This document shows positions 8,377 through 16,075 of a stretch of DNA of 29,215 nucleotides, piece after piece. How positions within the stretch are numbered: position 1 is the first letter of the stretch; each line of letters begins with the position of its first letter. Below the pieces are notes generated by a model, which ran no database searches, had not been told where the DNA came from, and saw only the letters and a program-made list of their open reading frames with translations. The position numbers were made by a program, and so were the translations under genes. Source of the stretch: a virus; IMG/VR virus record IMGVR_UViG_3300047462_000769, positions 1-29,215 of that record; one strand, 5' to 3'.

Positions 8377-8859
8377 TTAGAAAGTGGTGAGTGGCGTCCC
8401 GGTCGGGTCGGTCAAAGGCTGCCCGGCCGGCGTCGTCAGGGCCGAGGCAGGTGCGGGGACGGAGGCGAGTGCCACCACCGGCAGCGAGATGCTGCGCGCA
8501 AGCGTCCGGCCCCCGGCAGTGGTGATGTTTACTGTCACGGTATAGGTCGTCAGTGGCTGGCCGCCGCTCAGCCAAAGCACCGCGCGCGGGCCATCGGCAC
8601 TCGAAGAGGCCAAGGTGAGATCACCAGGATTATCCGGCGAGATCGTGACATCGAGAGTTGCAATGCTATCGCCCGGATTGGCGGTGAGAGCGGGCGTGAT
8701 GTCGAATACATAATCGAGCGTGTCACCGGGATCTTTCGCGGGCCAAGCCAAAGCTGTGGCCGGTGGCACTTGCGGGCCGCGCGGTGTCGCGACGAACCCG
8801 TCGATCTGAACATAGCGCGCATTCGACGGCCGCCAGATATGATTCGCTGGAGTGCTCAT
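8377..8859 (-). CDS. Phage fibre-tail adaptor-like protein, 160 aa
   Basis: The central part has W-P-A-K-D-P-x-D-x-L-D-Y, a G-D-S-I-A-T-x-x-V-T-I strand, W-L-S-G-G and T-A-G-G-R-T-x-x-R-S-I-S-L-P-V. This is the pattern I know from small phage proteins annotated as fibre-tail adaptors. It is beta-rich, with no membrane segment or signal. SD GAGGA lies seven bases before ATG 8859. It sits between the glycine-rich adhesin-like gene and the beta-helix spike, which fits a job joining a fibre to the baseplate. The last ~30 residues are Ala/Pro/Thr-rich and look like a flexible tail. Confidence 0.72.
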   Translation of the reverse strand: MSTPANHIWRPSNARYVQIDGFVATPRGPQVPPATALAWPAKDPGDTLDYVFDITPALTANPGDSIATLDVTISPDNPGDLTLASSSADGPRAVLWLSGGQPLTTYTVTVNITTAGGRTLARSISLPVVALASVPAPASALTTPAGQPLTDPTGTPLTTF

Positions 8860-8868
8860 GGGCGTTCC

Positions 8869-10122
8869 TCAATATTTGATGATGACAATGCCGCCGGCAC
8901 CTGCGCCCGGCGGCTGGCCAACCGGGCTACCGCTCGTCGTCGTGCCGCCGCCGCCGCCGCCGCCGCCAAAGCCGGTGGCGCTGATGCCGGCCACCGGCCC
9001 GCTGGAGGCGCGGCCATTGCCAGGGCCGCCGCCATCACCGCCGCGGCAGGCGGCGACGATACCGTCAAGCCCGTAGGAGCCGCCGCGATTGATCTGCCCG
9101 CCAGTGCCGATGCCGCCGGCGCCACCGGCCATCGCAAATTGCGCGACCGTGCCACCCGAACCCCCAACACCGCCTGTTGCCGACATGAAAGTTCCGAAGC
9201 TCGAAGCGCCGCCATTATTACCGTTCGCGGGGCTGGACGGTGCCGCACCGCCGGCACCCACGGTCACCGCAATCGCCTGTCCAGCGGCAAGGCCCGTCAC
9301 GATGCCCTCGGCCGAACCGCCGGCGCCACCACCGGCACCGGGCATGGTGCTATGATAACCGCCGGAGCCGCCGCCGCCGATCACCGTGACATAGGCACTG
9401 CTGACCCCGTTCGGCACAATGAAGGTGCCGCTTGATGTGAAAACCTGCATCGCGGAAAAGCCGGGGCGCAGGCTGGGAAGTTTGTAATTCAAAAACGGCG
9501 CGCCGGGAGAGATTGTGATGTTGGATGCGGTAATGGCCGTCTGGCCATAATTCACCGTGATGACATACAGGCCGACCCAGCCGCTATCGACCGCCGGCGT
9601 GGTTTGCGCACCGGCGGCAGCGGCAGCACCTGGCTTTAACTGCAACTGCACGCGCTGGGTGCGCTGGGTATTTTGCGCCGTGCCGGAATTGCTCGGCCCG
9701 GAATAAGGCTGCGCCGGGTTGGCGGCATTGACATACGGCAGCACGACCGGCGATGCATCAATTTCGGAAAATGCCGCCTCGATCAGATAATTTACCGACT
9801 GCCCTGATGTCGCGGGCGCGGTCAGCGTGAAGCTTGTGCTCTGCAGATTAATGCCGGTCTTGACGATTTCATCGGTCAGATCAGCGGCGAGCGAACCGTA
9901 AGCATTGGCATCAAGCGGCGATAATTGCGTGATGCTGCCGGGCCCGACAGTGACCGTCAGCGACGCCGGCGCGGTCGGGTTGCAGGCAAGCCCGTCGGCA
10001 ACCACGCTGCTGCCAAGTGTCGCCGCGGTGAGCGCCGCAATGCCCACCATCGCGTTGCGGTTGACCCCGAGTATATCCGTATCCAGGGGGATACTTCCCG
10101 GATAGACAATATTGCGGTCCAT
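8869..10122 (-). CDS. Tail fibre/adhesin with C-terminal polyglycine-rich domain, 417 aa
   Basis: Residues 1 to about 215 are a fibre shaft or baseplate-attachment region with regular beta and Ala-rich stretches. From about residue 225 the F-x-x-S-G-T-F-x-V-P motif opens a glycine-rich domain with V-I-G-G-G-G-S-G-G, repeated G-G-x-G-G-x-G runs, a run of eight glycines and the closing G-A-G-G-I-V-I-I-K-Y. This is the glycine-rich domain found at the ends of many phage fibres; related polyglycine folds form the receptor-binding tips of T-even-type gp38 adhesins. It follows the gpI-like gene, the P2 position for the fibre gene H. SD AAGGA precedes ATG 10122. Receptor unknown. Confidence 0.8.
   Translation of the reverse strand: MDRNIVYPGSIPLDTDILGVNRNAMVGIAALTAATLGSSVVADGLACNPTAPASLTVTVGPGSITQLSPLDANAYGSLAADLTDEIVKTGINLQSTSFTLTAPATSGQSVNYLIEAAFSEIDASPVVLPYVNAANPAQPYSGPSNSGTAQNTQRTQRVQLQLKPGAAAAAGAQTTPAVDSGWVGLYVITVNYGQTAITASNITISPGAPFLNYKLPSLRPGFSAMQVFTSSGTFIVPNGVSSAYVTVIGGGGSGGYHSTMPGAGGGAGGSAEGIVTGLAAGQAIAVTVGAGGAAPSSPANGNNGGASSFGTFMSATGGVGGSGGTVAQFAMAGGAGGIGTGGQINRGGSYGLDGIVAACRGGDGGGPGNGRASSGPVAGISATGFGGGGGGGGTTTSGSPVGQPPGAGAGGIVIIKY
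8944..8967. repeat. (GCC)8 trinucleotide repeat
   Basis: Eight perfect GCC units in tandem on the plus strand. On the coding strand they are eight GGC codons for the Gly run in the adhesin-like C-terminus. Because the unit is three bases, slippage would change the length of the loop and not the reading frame. Confidence 0.9.
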
Positions 10123-10142
10123 GCTTGATCCTTATTCAGATG

Positions 10143-10802
10143 TCAGTTGGAAATATTCATCCAGGCGGTGGTGGCGGCCGGCAGCACCGCCGTCACCGCG
10201 GCATAAATATCCGCATCGGTTACCGGGCCCGAAACATCGGCGAGATTGGCGTAAAACATCGGCCCGTCCTCATACCCGCCGGGCCCCTCATTATAGCCGC
10301 CGGCATTGCCAACCGGGCTTGCATTCGGGCGATAGGCTTTGATGAACAACGCAAATTGAACCGAGAAACTTCCGTAACCGCCGGACACGCCATAGCCGAG
10401 AAAGCCGGTATTATAGCCGCCTGTGTCGGTCGCGTTCAGAGGCTCAAAAATCACCGGCGCGCGGCCGGTTTCGTTGAATAGCGCCAGCGCGACGCCCGCC
10501 CTGGTCGCGCGCGGCGCGATCAAATTGGCCCGTATCCGCTGGCTGAACGAATTGTCAGACTCCGCGGTCCGCCGCGGCAGAGCCGGCCCGAAATAATCCA
10601 CCGATGCAATGTCGAGAAACACGCCAGTCGCCGTCGCCAGGCGGGACTGCGTCTTGGTAAATTCAAGCTGCGCATAGAGCCCGCGCCAAGCCCAGGCGAG
10701 CCCGCTCAGCAGCGCATCCAGAACCGGCGTCGTGTCGGCGAACCAGCGCGCCGGGAGAACCAATTTGATCCGGCTCAGCATATCGTCGAGATCGCCAATC
10801 AT
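10143..10802 (-). CDS. Baseplate wedge protein, gpI/Mu gp48 (DUF2313)-like, 219 aa
   Basis: The N-terminal half has the features of the P2 gpI/Mu gp48/PBSX YmfQ-like family: a helical start, L-P-x-R-W, then W-R-G-L-Y-A-Q-L, T-A-T-G-x-x-L-D-I-A, and a G-x-x-R-R-x-x-E-S-D-x-x-F-x-x-R-I block. The C-terminal half is Gly/Tyr-rich with repeated G-G-Y-N/G-G-Y-x motifs, possibly the fibre-docking part. It lies directly after the gpJ-like gene (2-nt gap) and before the fibre gene, the standard J-I-H order. It is expected in the baseplate wedge. Confidence 0.8.
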   Translation of the reverse strand: MIGDLDDMLSRIKLVLPARWFADTTPVLDALLSGLAWAWRGLYAQLEFTKTQSRLATATGVFLDIASVDYFGPALPRRTAESDNSFSQRIRANLIAPRATRAGVALALFNETGRAPVIFEPLNATDTGGYNTGFLGYGVSGGYGSFSVQFALFIKAYRPNASPVGNAGGYNEGPGGYEDGPMFYANLADVSGPVTDADIYAAVTAVLPAATTAWMNISN

Positions 10803-10804
10803 GC

Positions 10805-11929
10805 TCAGCCCACCGTCACTGTGCCGGCGCGGATCACGCCGAACAGAGGCGGCACCAGATCGGCGGTGGTTCCCTGCAACAGAATGTTGGAGACATTCGT
10901 GACATTCGCCGAGGCTGCGTAAGCCTCCTGCGCCAGCCGCGTGTAATTCAGGCTCATACCGATGCCGAGACTGGCGATATAGGTCTCAATCGCGGAAGCA
11001 ACCGCGGCGACGGCGGCATTATGCGGCGTCCCGCTCGCGGTGGTCAGCGTCAGCGATATATTGGCCAGCGTCACGATCGGCCCCTGCACCGCGAAACTTG
11101 AACCGACAGGCCGCACCGCGTCCACCGCCTGTTGCACCGTGCTCAATAAACTCGCCGGCGGATTGCCCGAACCGTCATCGACGGTGACGACAAAATGCCC
11201 CGGCTGCGCCGCACCGGCCTGGTTTATATTTTCCGAAATCGTATAGCTCAGACCTTGCTGGATCGCGGCGATCGCGGCGCCGATCGCGGTGTCAGTCGCT
11301 TTCGAAAGACTGCCGAGATAATTGCCAAAGCGGGCACGAAATGCCGCGTCACTTTCCGGATCAATGCCGCCGGTGAAGGCTGTGGCGTTGGTCACCGTAT
11401 CGATGCCAGGCAAGGCGGTCGTGATGACCGATATGGCACCTGCCTGAACATTGGCGGCGGCGCCTGCGGCGTTTGCAACCACCGTGACATTGACGCTGCT
11501 CACGCCCGCCGCCAGATTATAGCCGCCGGCCGCCGATGCGTAGGCCGCATTCGTGGTATCGGCGATCACCACAAAGCTGGCACCGTTACCCGCGACCGAG
11601 ACATTTGTGCCGGCCGGGATGAACGCCGCCACACTCGGGGTGAAACGTGCGAATGTGACTTGCCCGGTCGCGGCGACCGCGGGCAAACGCGTGAAGCCGA
11701 AATCAGCGCCGAAACTATCGCAATCGGTACCGGTGCTGGTGGCAAGCCGCGTTGTCGCCAGCACCTGCACGATCAACCATTGCAACCACAACGCCACTGA
11801 CGCATTGGCTTCCAGGATGGCGCGCAGGACCGATCCTACGGTCAGATCCAATAAGGTACTGGCCGCACCCTGGACAGAGGCCGCCATCCCCTCGACCAGG
11901 GTGGAAAAATTCTGCAATGAAAGCTGCAT
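10805..11929 (-). CDS. Baseplate J/gp47-family protein, 374 aa
   Basis: Core baseplate wedge protein. Seen: the early helical block with L-T-V-G-S-V-L-R-A-I-L-E-A, then A-T-S-T-G-x-x-x-D-x-x-G-A-D-F-G-x-x-R and P-A-G-T-x-V-x-V. The middle holds the G-G-x-D-P-E-S-D-A-A-F-R-A-R-F-x-x-Y/N-L motif that is diagnostic of the family. Length is normal. ATG 11929 is preferred over an in-frame TTG one codon upstream because AGGGG lies five bases before it. It is followed by the gpI-like gene and preceded by the gp25-like gene, as in P2 and PBSX. Confidence 0.92.
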   Translation of the reverse strand: MQLSLQNFSTLVEGMAASVQGAASTLLDLTVGSVLRAILEANASVALWLQWLIVQVLATTRLATSTGTDCDSFGADFGFTRLPAVAATGQVTFARFTPSVAAFIPAGTNVSVAGNGASFVVIADTTNAAYASAAGGYNLAAGVSSVNVTVVANAAGAAANVQAGAISVITTALPGIDTVTNATAFTGGIDPESDAAFRARFGNYLGSLSKATDTAIGAAIAAIQQGLSYTISENINQAGAAQPGHFVVTVDDGSGNPPASLLSTVQQAVDAVRPVGSSFAVQGPIVTLANISLTLTTASGTPHNAAVAAVASAIETYIASLGIGMSLNYTRLAQEAYAASANVTNVSNILLQGTTADLVPPLFGVIRAGTVTVG

Positions 11930-11937
11930 CAAAACCC

Positions 11938-12300
11938 CTAAACGGAGAAACTTAGAACATCCGAATTACCGGTTTGCGCATCGGCATAGCGCACCGAAAG
12001 ATTGACGGTTCCATCAACCGCCGCTTCGGCGTTGACCACCGGTGCCGGCGTGTTGGCAACCGATGCTTCCTGCAACATTTGCGTCCGCACAATGCCGGCA
12101 ATGACCGCGGGCGCGCCCGGCTGGCCGACAAATTGCGCGAGCCCGGCACCGTAGCCGAGTTGCCAGATATAATCACCCGGGTTGGTCAGCAGCCGGCGCA
12201 AGACGCGTTGCTGTGTCAGGCTTGTAGAACTGGCAAGCAGAAGATCGCCGGTCGGGCCGATCGCGAGATCGCCGCCAAAATACAATGCCAGATCGGGCAT
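11938..12300 (-). CDS. Baseplate W/gp25-like protein, 120 aa
   Basis: Small baseplate wedge protein. The sequence shows D-L-A-I-G-x-T-G-D-L, Q-x-x-x-R-R-L-L-T-N-P-G-D-Y-I-W-x-x-x-Y-G-A-G-L and a C-terminal V-x-Y-A-D beta segment. This matches the W/gp25/Mu gp46-like group, including the conserved N-P-G-D/Y-G-x-G region. Length is usual. The ATG overlaps the stop of the gpV-like gene by one base. The V-W-J order is conserved. Confidence 0.85.
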   Translation of the reverse strand: MPDLALYFGGDLAIGPTGDLLLASSTSLTQQRVLRRLLTNPGDYIWQLGYGAGLAQFVGQPGAPAVIAGIVRTQMLQEASVANTPAPVVNAEAAVDGTVNLSVRYADAQTGNSDVLSFSV

Positions 12301-12845
12301 TAGACGGTCACCGACGGCGTGCCGGTGTGACCACCCTGGGGATCGGTGTGCGTATGCGTGTCATGCGCGCTGCGCAAATTGGCAAGCGTGCCGTGAGCTT
12401 GATTTTGATCCGAGATATCGCCGCTCACGGTGAGATTTCCGGTAATGGTGACCTGGCCCGCCTGCATCGCAATCGTCCCGTCATTATGCAGTTTCAGAAA
12501 ACTTCCAGACTGGTGCTGCAACCATAGCTCGCCGCTGGGTGCCGGCAGAGGCCGGTCCACCGCCGACCAAACCGCACCCATGATCACCCCATGCTCGGAC
12601 TCCGCCTCCTGCGATAGCACCAGCACCTGGTCACCCGGCGCAAGGGGTGCCGCGAAACCCCAGCCATTGCCAACCCAATGTGAGAGCACCGGCAACCAGC
12701 CGGATAAAATATTCTCGGGCTGTATGAGCACCCGCGCCGCATAGCTGTTCGGATCGAAACTGGATACCAATCCAAACCGCGCAACGCCGGCAAGCCCGTC
12801 CATGCCGCCGGCACGGGCTTTCACCAGATTCCAGAACCGTTCCAA
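12300..12845 (-). CDS. Baseplate assembly/spike protein, gpV-like, 181 aa
   Basis: Central spike of the contractile tail. Order seen: a short N-terminal helix; an OB-fold-like region with V-S-S-F-D-P-N-S-Y-A-A-R-V, W-x-P-V-L-x-x-W and the P-G-D-Q-V-L-V motif; then a beta-prism-like region with H-N-D-G-T and repeated V-T-I/L-T-V strands. The His-rich end (H-D-T-H-T-H-T-D-P-Q-G-G-H) resembles the tips of gpV proteins that bind iron through an H-x-H motif. The frame is open to 12935, but TTG 12845 is the likely start: it has AAGGAAG just upstream and lies close behind the preceding gene's stop. Confidence 0.88.
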   Translation of the reverse strand: MERFWNLVKARAGGMDGLAGVARFGLVSSFDPNSYAARVLIQPENILSGWLPVLSHWVGNGWGFAAPLAPGDQVLVLSQEAESEHGVIMGAVWSAVDRPLPAPSGELWLQHQSGSFLKLHNDGTIAMQAGQVTITGNLTVSGDISDQNQAHGTLANLRSAHDTHTHTDPQGGHTGTPSVTV

Positions 12846-12855
12846 AGAAACTTCC

Positions 12856-13836
12856 TTAATTCGCGGCGTAAGCGCGGATCGTCTCCACGAAGCCATGCGC
12901 AAGATCCAGCTCACGCACGATGCCGTCGATGACATAAATCTGGTCGAACGGCGATTGCGTACCAGTCAAATAAATCGGCGACCCCGGCAGCAATTCGAGC
13001 TCGCCCGGCAACCGCGCCTCAAGCACCGTCACATGCCGCGCAAGCGTTGCGAGATGGTTGTTCGCCATATCGAGCGCCTGCGCGCTGGTCAAATTCGGCC
13101 TGACCAAAGTCGTTGTCATGGTGCCGTCACCAGCCGATTGCGTGACGGCGATTTTGTTGCGGCTATTCCAGGACATCACCTTCGCCGAACGTGGGATGGT
13201 CAATGCGACGTCAATCGAAAGTTCAATGCAATCCAGCAGCGATATCAGCGCCGGTTCCAACACCGGCAATGGCCCGAAATACAAGGAGGTTCCGGTCACC
13301 GAGAGATAGTAGTTCTCATTCTGCGCCAGCCAGACCAGCAAATCCCATTCATTGCCGGCGCGCGAATGCAGTTGCAAGGCGCTGCGTGCGTGGTCAAGCT
13401 CATAATATTGCCCAACGATCGCGGTTGTCGGCGCGACGTTCGCGTCCAACCCGTGACGGCCGGCGATGATGGTGGCAATCTCACTCGCGGTCTGATTGAC
13501 AAAGGTCTCGGCGTTTTCTGTATCAATCATGCGGGCGGATAAATCGCGCCCGCTCAACACAGCATATTGGGCAGCGCAATCGATGCGGACATTGTCGATC
13601 TGCCCGGTCATCACATTGGAGAACCCGAACGGCGAGGCGGCGATCTCTATCGTCACGGTCTGCAGGCTTAGCGCGGCATAGTCGGCGAGCTGCCATAAGG
13701 GCGGTGCCCCGATGGCAAGCGTCACGCTGAATCGGCTGGCGCGGCAATAAGATTCCTGCTCCAGCCTGACCGATACCGCGCCAAAGACCGGTACATCACC
13801 AATCGTCAGCCGGATTTCCGGCAGTTCAGTTGGCAA
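12856..13836 (-). CDS. Baseplate hub, late control gene D-like (gpD/Mu gp44-type), 326 aa
   Basis: Hub protein on which the spike sits. Features include beta strands with F-x-V-T-L-A-I, M-T-G-Q-I-D-N-V-R-I-D, a G-R-D-L-S-A-R-M-I-D block and W-D-L-L-V-W-L-A-Q-N-E-N-Y-Y-L, which fit the gpD/gp44 hub fold. Starts: the frame is open to a TTG at 13860. TTG 13836 is preferred because GGAGG lies five bases upstream and the overlap with the gpX-like gene drops to 11 nt. It ends just upstream of the gpV-like gene. The X-D-V order supports the call. Confidence 0.82.
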   Translation of the reverse strand: MPTELPEIRLTIGDVPVFGAVSVRLEQESYCRASRFSVTLAIGAPPLWQLADYAALSLQTVTIEIAASPFGFSNVMTGQIDNVRIDCAAQYAVLSGRDLSARMIDTENAETFVNQTASEIATIIAGRHGLDANVAPTTAIVGQYYELDHARSALQLHSRAGNEWDLLVWLAQNENYYLSVTGTSLYFGPLPVLEPALISLLDCIELSIDVALTIPRSAKVMSWNSRNKIAVTQSAGDGTMTTTLVRPNLTSAQALDMANNHLATLARHVTVLEARLPGELELLPGSPIYLTGTQSPFDQIYVIDGIVRELDLAHGFVETIRAYAAN

Positions 13837-14005
13837 CCCCGCCTCCGGCGGTTGGATCAACCGGCGGGATTGTCAGCTCAACCAGCCCGGTCAAAACCGG
13901 ATCTGACAGTCCGTTCGCCTGCGCGATCCGTATCCATTGCGTCGCATCGGCCAGATAAACCGCCGCGAGCTGGAATAGATTGCCGCCGATCACTGTCACT
14001 TGCAT
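13826..14005 (-). CDS. Tail protein X-like, LysM-type, 59 aa
   Basis: A very short protein with N-terminal beta strand, an A-V-Y-L-A-D-A-T-Q-W-I-R-I-A-Q-A-N-G-L-S-D-P core and P-P-V-D-P end. This is the LysM-like fold of P2 gpX, which caps or joins the hub region. ATG 14005 overlaps the upstream stop as ATGA, and an in-frame GTG lies one codon earlier. Its position between the U/gp43-like and D-like genes is conserved in P2-like tails. Confidence 0.8.
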   Translation of the reverse strand: MQVTVIGGNLFQLAAVYLADATQWIRIAQANGLSDPVLTGLVELTIPPVDPTAGGGVAN

Positions 14006-14694
14006 CACAACGCACCCAAAGAAATATTCTGCACCGCTCGCCCCAAATAGCCGCTGGCATAGGTTGCCGCAGCCAACGTGGCGGCATTGGCGCCGAGACC
14101 GTTCAGGGCGTCCACCGCCGCAAATATGGTCGACGGATTATTCACCACCGCGGCATTGCCTAGAACGCCGCCGCCGGCGGCGCTGATGACAGCGCCACAC
14201 GCCGCTTGCGCCGCCACCGCGCCGGCGCTGGTAAAACCAAGTCCGCCAAGCCCGGCCTGGCTCGCCCAAGCGGCAGCACTGCTCAAATCACCGCTGATCA
14301 AATTCGCGGCCACGGCGGGAACGGCGAGGTTCGAGATCGCCGCATCGGCAATCACCACACAGCCAATCTCGAATGGTATCCAATAGGGCTTGGTATAGTC
14401 GGCGGCAAACTCGGCGATCACCACCTGATAAAAAAACGCGTCCCAGCCGAGCGGCAAAACCGAACCCGCGGCGCAGGCGGTGTCCAACGATTGAATTCGC
14501 GCCGTGGCATCCGAGCCGGACGCGATACCGGAAAACAAGATTTCAGTGGGCTGCCCGCCGAGCGTGTCAACCACCCGGCCACCGCCGATCAGCTCATGTA
14601 CCGCCACGCGCTGCCGGCTACCGAAAGAGATTTTTTCCGGAACTTCAAAATCCTGGAACGTAACGCCGCCAAATGTGAGATAGATATTGCTCAT
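14005..14694 (-). CDS. Tail/baseplate initiator, gp43/DNA-circulation-N-like, 229 aa
   Basis: The first ~110 residues show F-G-G-V-T-F-Q-D-F-E-V-P, R-Q-R-V-A-V-H-E-L-I-G-G-G-R-V-V-D-T-L-G and P-T-E-I-L-F-S-G, a layout typical of the Mu gp43-like/phage DNA circulation protein N-terminal family, found between the tape measure and hub genes. The second half is Ala/Gly-rich and probably helical. SD GAGG lies before ATG 14694. It is the first ordinary tail gene after the unusual cassette, and it marks where the end of a tape measure gene is expected upstream. Confidence 0.68.
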   Translation of the reverse strand: MSNIYLTFGGVTFQDFEVPEKISFGSRQRVAVHELIGGGRVVDTLGGQPTEILFSGIASGSDATARIQSLDTACAAGSVLPLGWDAFFYQVVIAEFAADYTKPYWIPFEIGCVVIADAAISNLAVPAVAANLISGDLSSAAAWASQAGLGGLGFTSAGAVAAQAACGAVISAAGGGVLGNAAVVNNPSTIFAAVDALNGLGANAATLAAATYASGYLGRAVQNISLGAL

Positions 14695-14704
14695 GCATCC
14701 TCAT

Positions 14705-16075
14705 TCAGGCGAGTTTCAGCCCCGCCCATGCCGGCGTCATAGACGGGTCAAACGCGGTCGGCCCCGAAGGTGGCATACGAGCCTGGGCGTTCAACAGCGC
14801 CTCCAGTGCCCGCTTCACCTGCGCTTGCGACGATGTGTGATTGGCATCGCGCGACGCGCCTTCCCACTTCGCTGTGTCACTACGTGTCTCGCGATGATCG
14901 AGCCTTGCGCTTGAATTTTGATGCATTCCTATTTTTTGTTTTTGTAACATTATCGGCGCAATGCTTGGCAATTCCTCATCCCGTATATATGGCCTGTGTT
15001 GCGGCGCGCCGGGGAGCTCGCGGCCAACCGGAAGATGTACCGCCATGACGCTGTCAACATGCCGAACATGGGGCGCAACGCTTTGGTCAAGTTTATCAAA
15101 GTTTTCGAATTGATCATCAAAGATCGGGAATTCGGCGTTCGGCAAAGGCCGATCCGCTTTTGTACCAACCCTCGTATGTGTGAGAACTTCTTCGCCGATT
15201 TGGTGAAACAAAGGGGGTGGCGCGTGCGCCGCGGCCGCAGCCATCAGGTCCTGTGCTAGATAAAATTGGTCTAAAGCCGAAGAGTCATCGTTGTTCGCAC
15301 GATCCGCCGTTGTGAGTGGAGCGCCCGCTCGGCCATGCGCATGCGTAATCGGCGCAATGGAAGCATGAACACTTCCGCCGATGGCGAGCGCATTCTCATG
15401 CGTTAATGCCAGTTCATGATCATCGTATAACCGCGCCGCCTCAACGCCTGCCCGGAAATCTTTCGCATCATCAGGGTTCATGCCAAATGGACCAGTCGGT
15501 CGTTTGTGATTGGACGGATGAGTTAAAAACTCCCCTACGTTAAGCAAGCCGCCACCGATCTCGGCAAACACGTTTGGAATATTGGTCTGTTCGGTTACGA
15601 ACCCAAGATTCCAGGACGCCGCATCCTTGAACGCCGGGGCTGTGTCACCGTCAGGCACGCCCCACTTGCTTCCGCGTTGCAAATCCTGTTTACCGCCCAG
15701 GGAAAAATTCACCGTCATATCGGTAATCCCGACACCAATTCCCGCAACACTGCCGGCTAGAAAACCCTCTAAATCAATGGCATTATTTACAGACGTCGCA
15801 AACGCCGCCGCCTCAGACGGATCATAATTAGCCGGAACGACAAGATAGTTTCCGACATTTTCGAATTTGGTCGCTTCATCTATTTTACCCTCGGCATTCA
15901 GGCTTTTATATAAATTTATTTCGGGGTTCATTGCCACTGGAGCGACCACTTTTGATCCATTTAATACCAGGTATTTTGACGCAATGGCCTTTGTAAGATC
16001 GAGCTTACCTGTTTTTCGGATACGCGGATAGGTATAAAATATATCACTGTCGTTTGGCACAGACGGAGTGTTCAT
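14705..16075 (-). CDS. Unknown 456-aa protein occupying the tape measure position
   Basis: Not recognised. It lies where the tape measure gene belongs, but shows no long coiled coil, transmembrane hairpins or repeats of a tape measure. Seen: a mixed N-terminal region (1-100); a Gly-rich, mildly hydrophobic stretch (101-118); a segment with F-S-L-G-G-K-Q-D-L-Q and F-K-D-A-A-S-W-N-L-G (124-158) that by eye resembles the G-G-x-x-D...F-x-D-x-x-N-x-N-x-G layout of some polymorphic-toxin C-termini; a His/Asp-rich, largely disordered middle (215-405); and a helical, Pro-ending tail (410-456). The tail's DNA is GC-rich like the phage genes, unlike the more AT-rich start. No convincing SD; it overlaps the membrane-protein gene by 32 nt, so it is probably coupled. 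Effector, cargo or mosaic remnant are all possible. Confidence 0.6.
   Translation of the reverse strand: MNTPSVPNDSDIFYTYPRIRKTGKLDLTKAIASKYLVLNGSKVVAPVAMNPEINLYKSLNAEGKIDEATKFENVGNYLVVPANYDPSEAAAFATSVNNAIDLEGFLAGSVAGIGVGITDMTVNFSLGGKQDLQRGSKWGVPDGDTAPAFKDAASWNLGFVTEQTNIPNVFAEIGGGLLNVGEFLTHPSNHKRPTGPFGMNPDDAKDFRAGVEAARLYDDHELALTHENALAIGGSVHASIAPITHAHGRAGAPLTTADRANNDDSSALDQFYLAQDLMAAAAAHAPPPLFHQIGEEVLTHTRVGTKADRPLPNAEFPIFDDQFENFDKLDQSVAPHVRHVDSVMAVHLPVGRELPGAPQHRPYIRDEELPSIAPIMLQKQKIGMHQNSSARLDHRETRSDTAKWEGASRDANHTSSQAQVKRALEALLNAQARMPPSGPTAFDPSMTPAWAGLKLA

Noticed and set aside
8248-9435. Plus-strand open frame of 395 codons
   Set aside because: Antisense to the adaptor and glycine-rich fibre genes; low-complexity Arg/Ala/Gly composition and no ribosome binding site.
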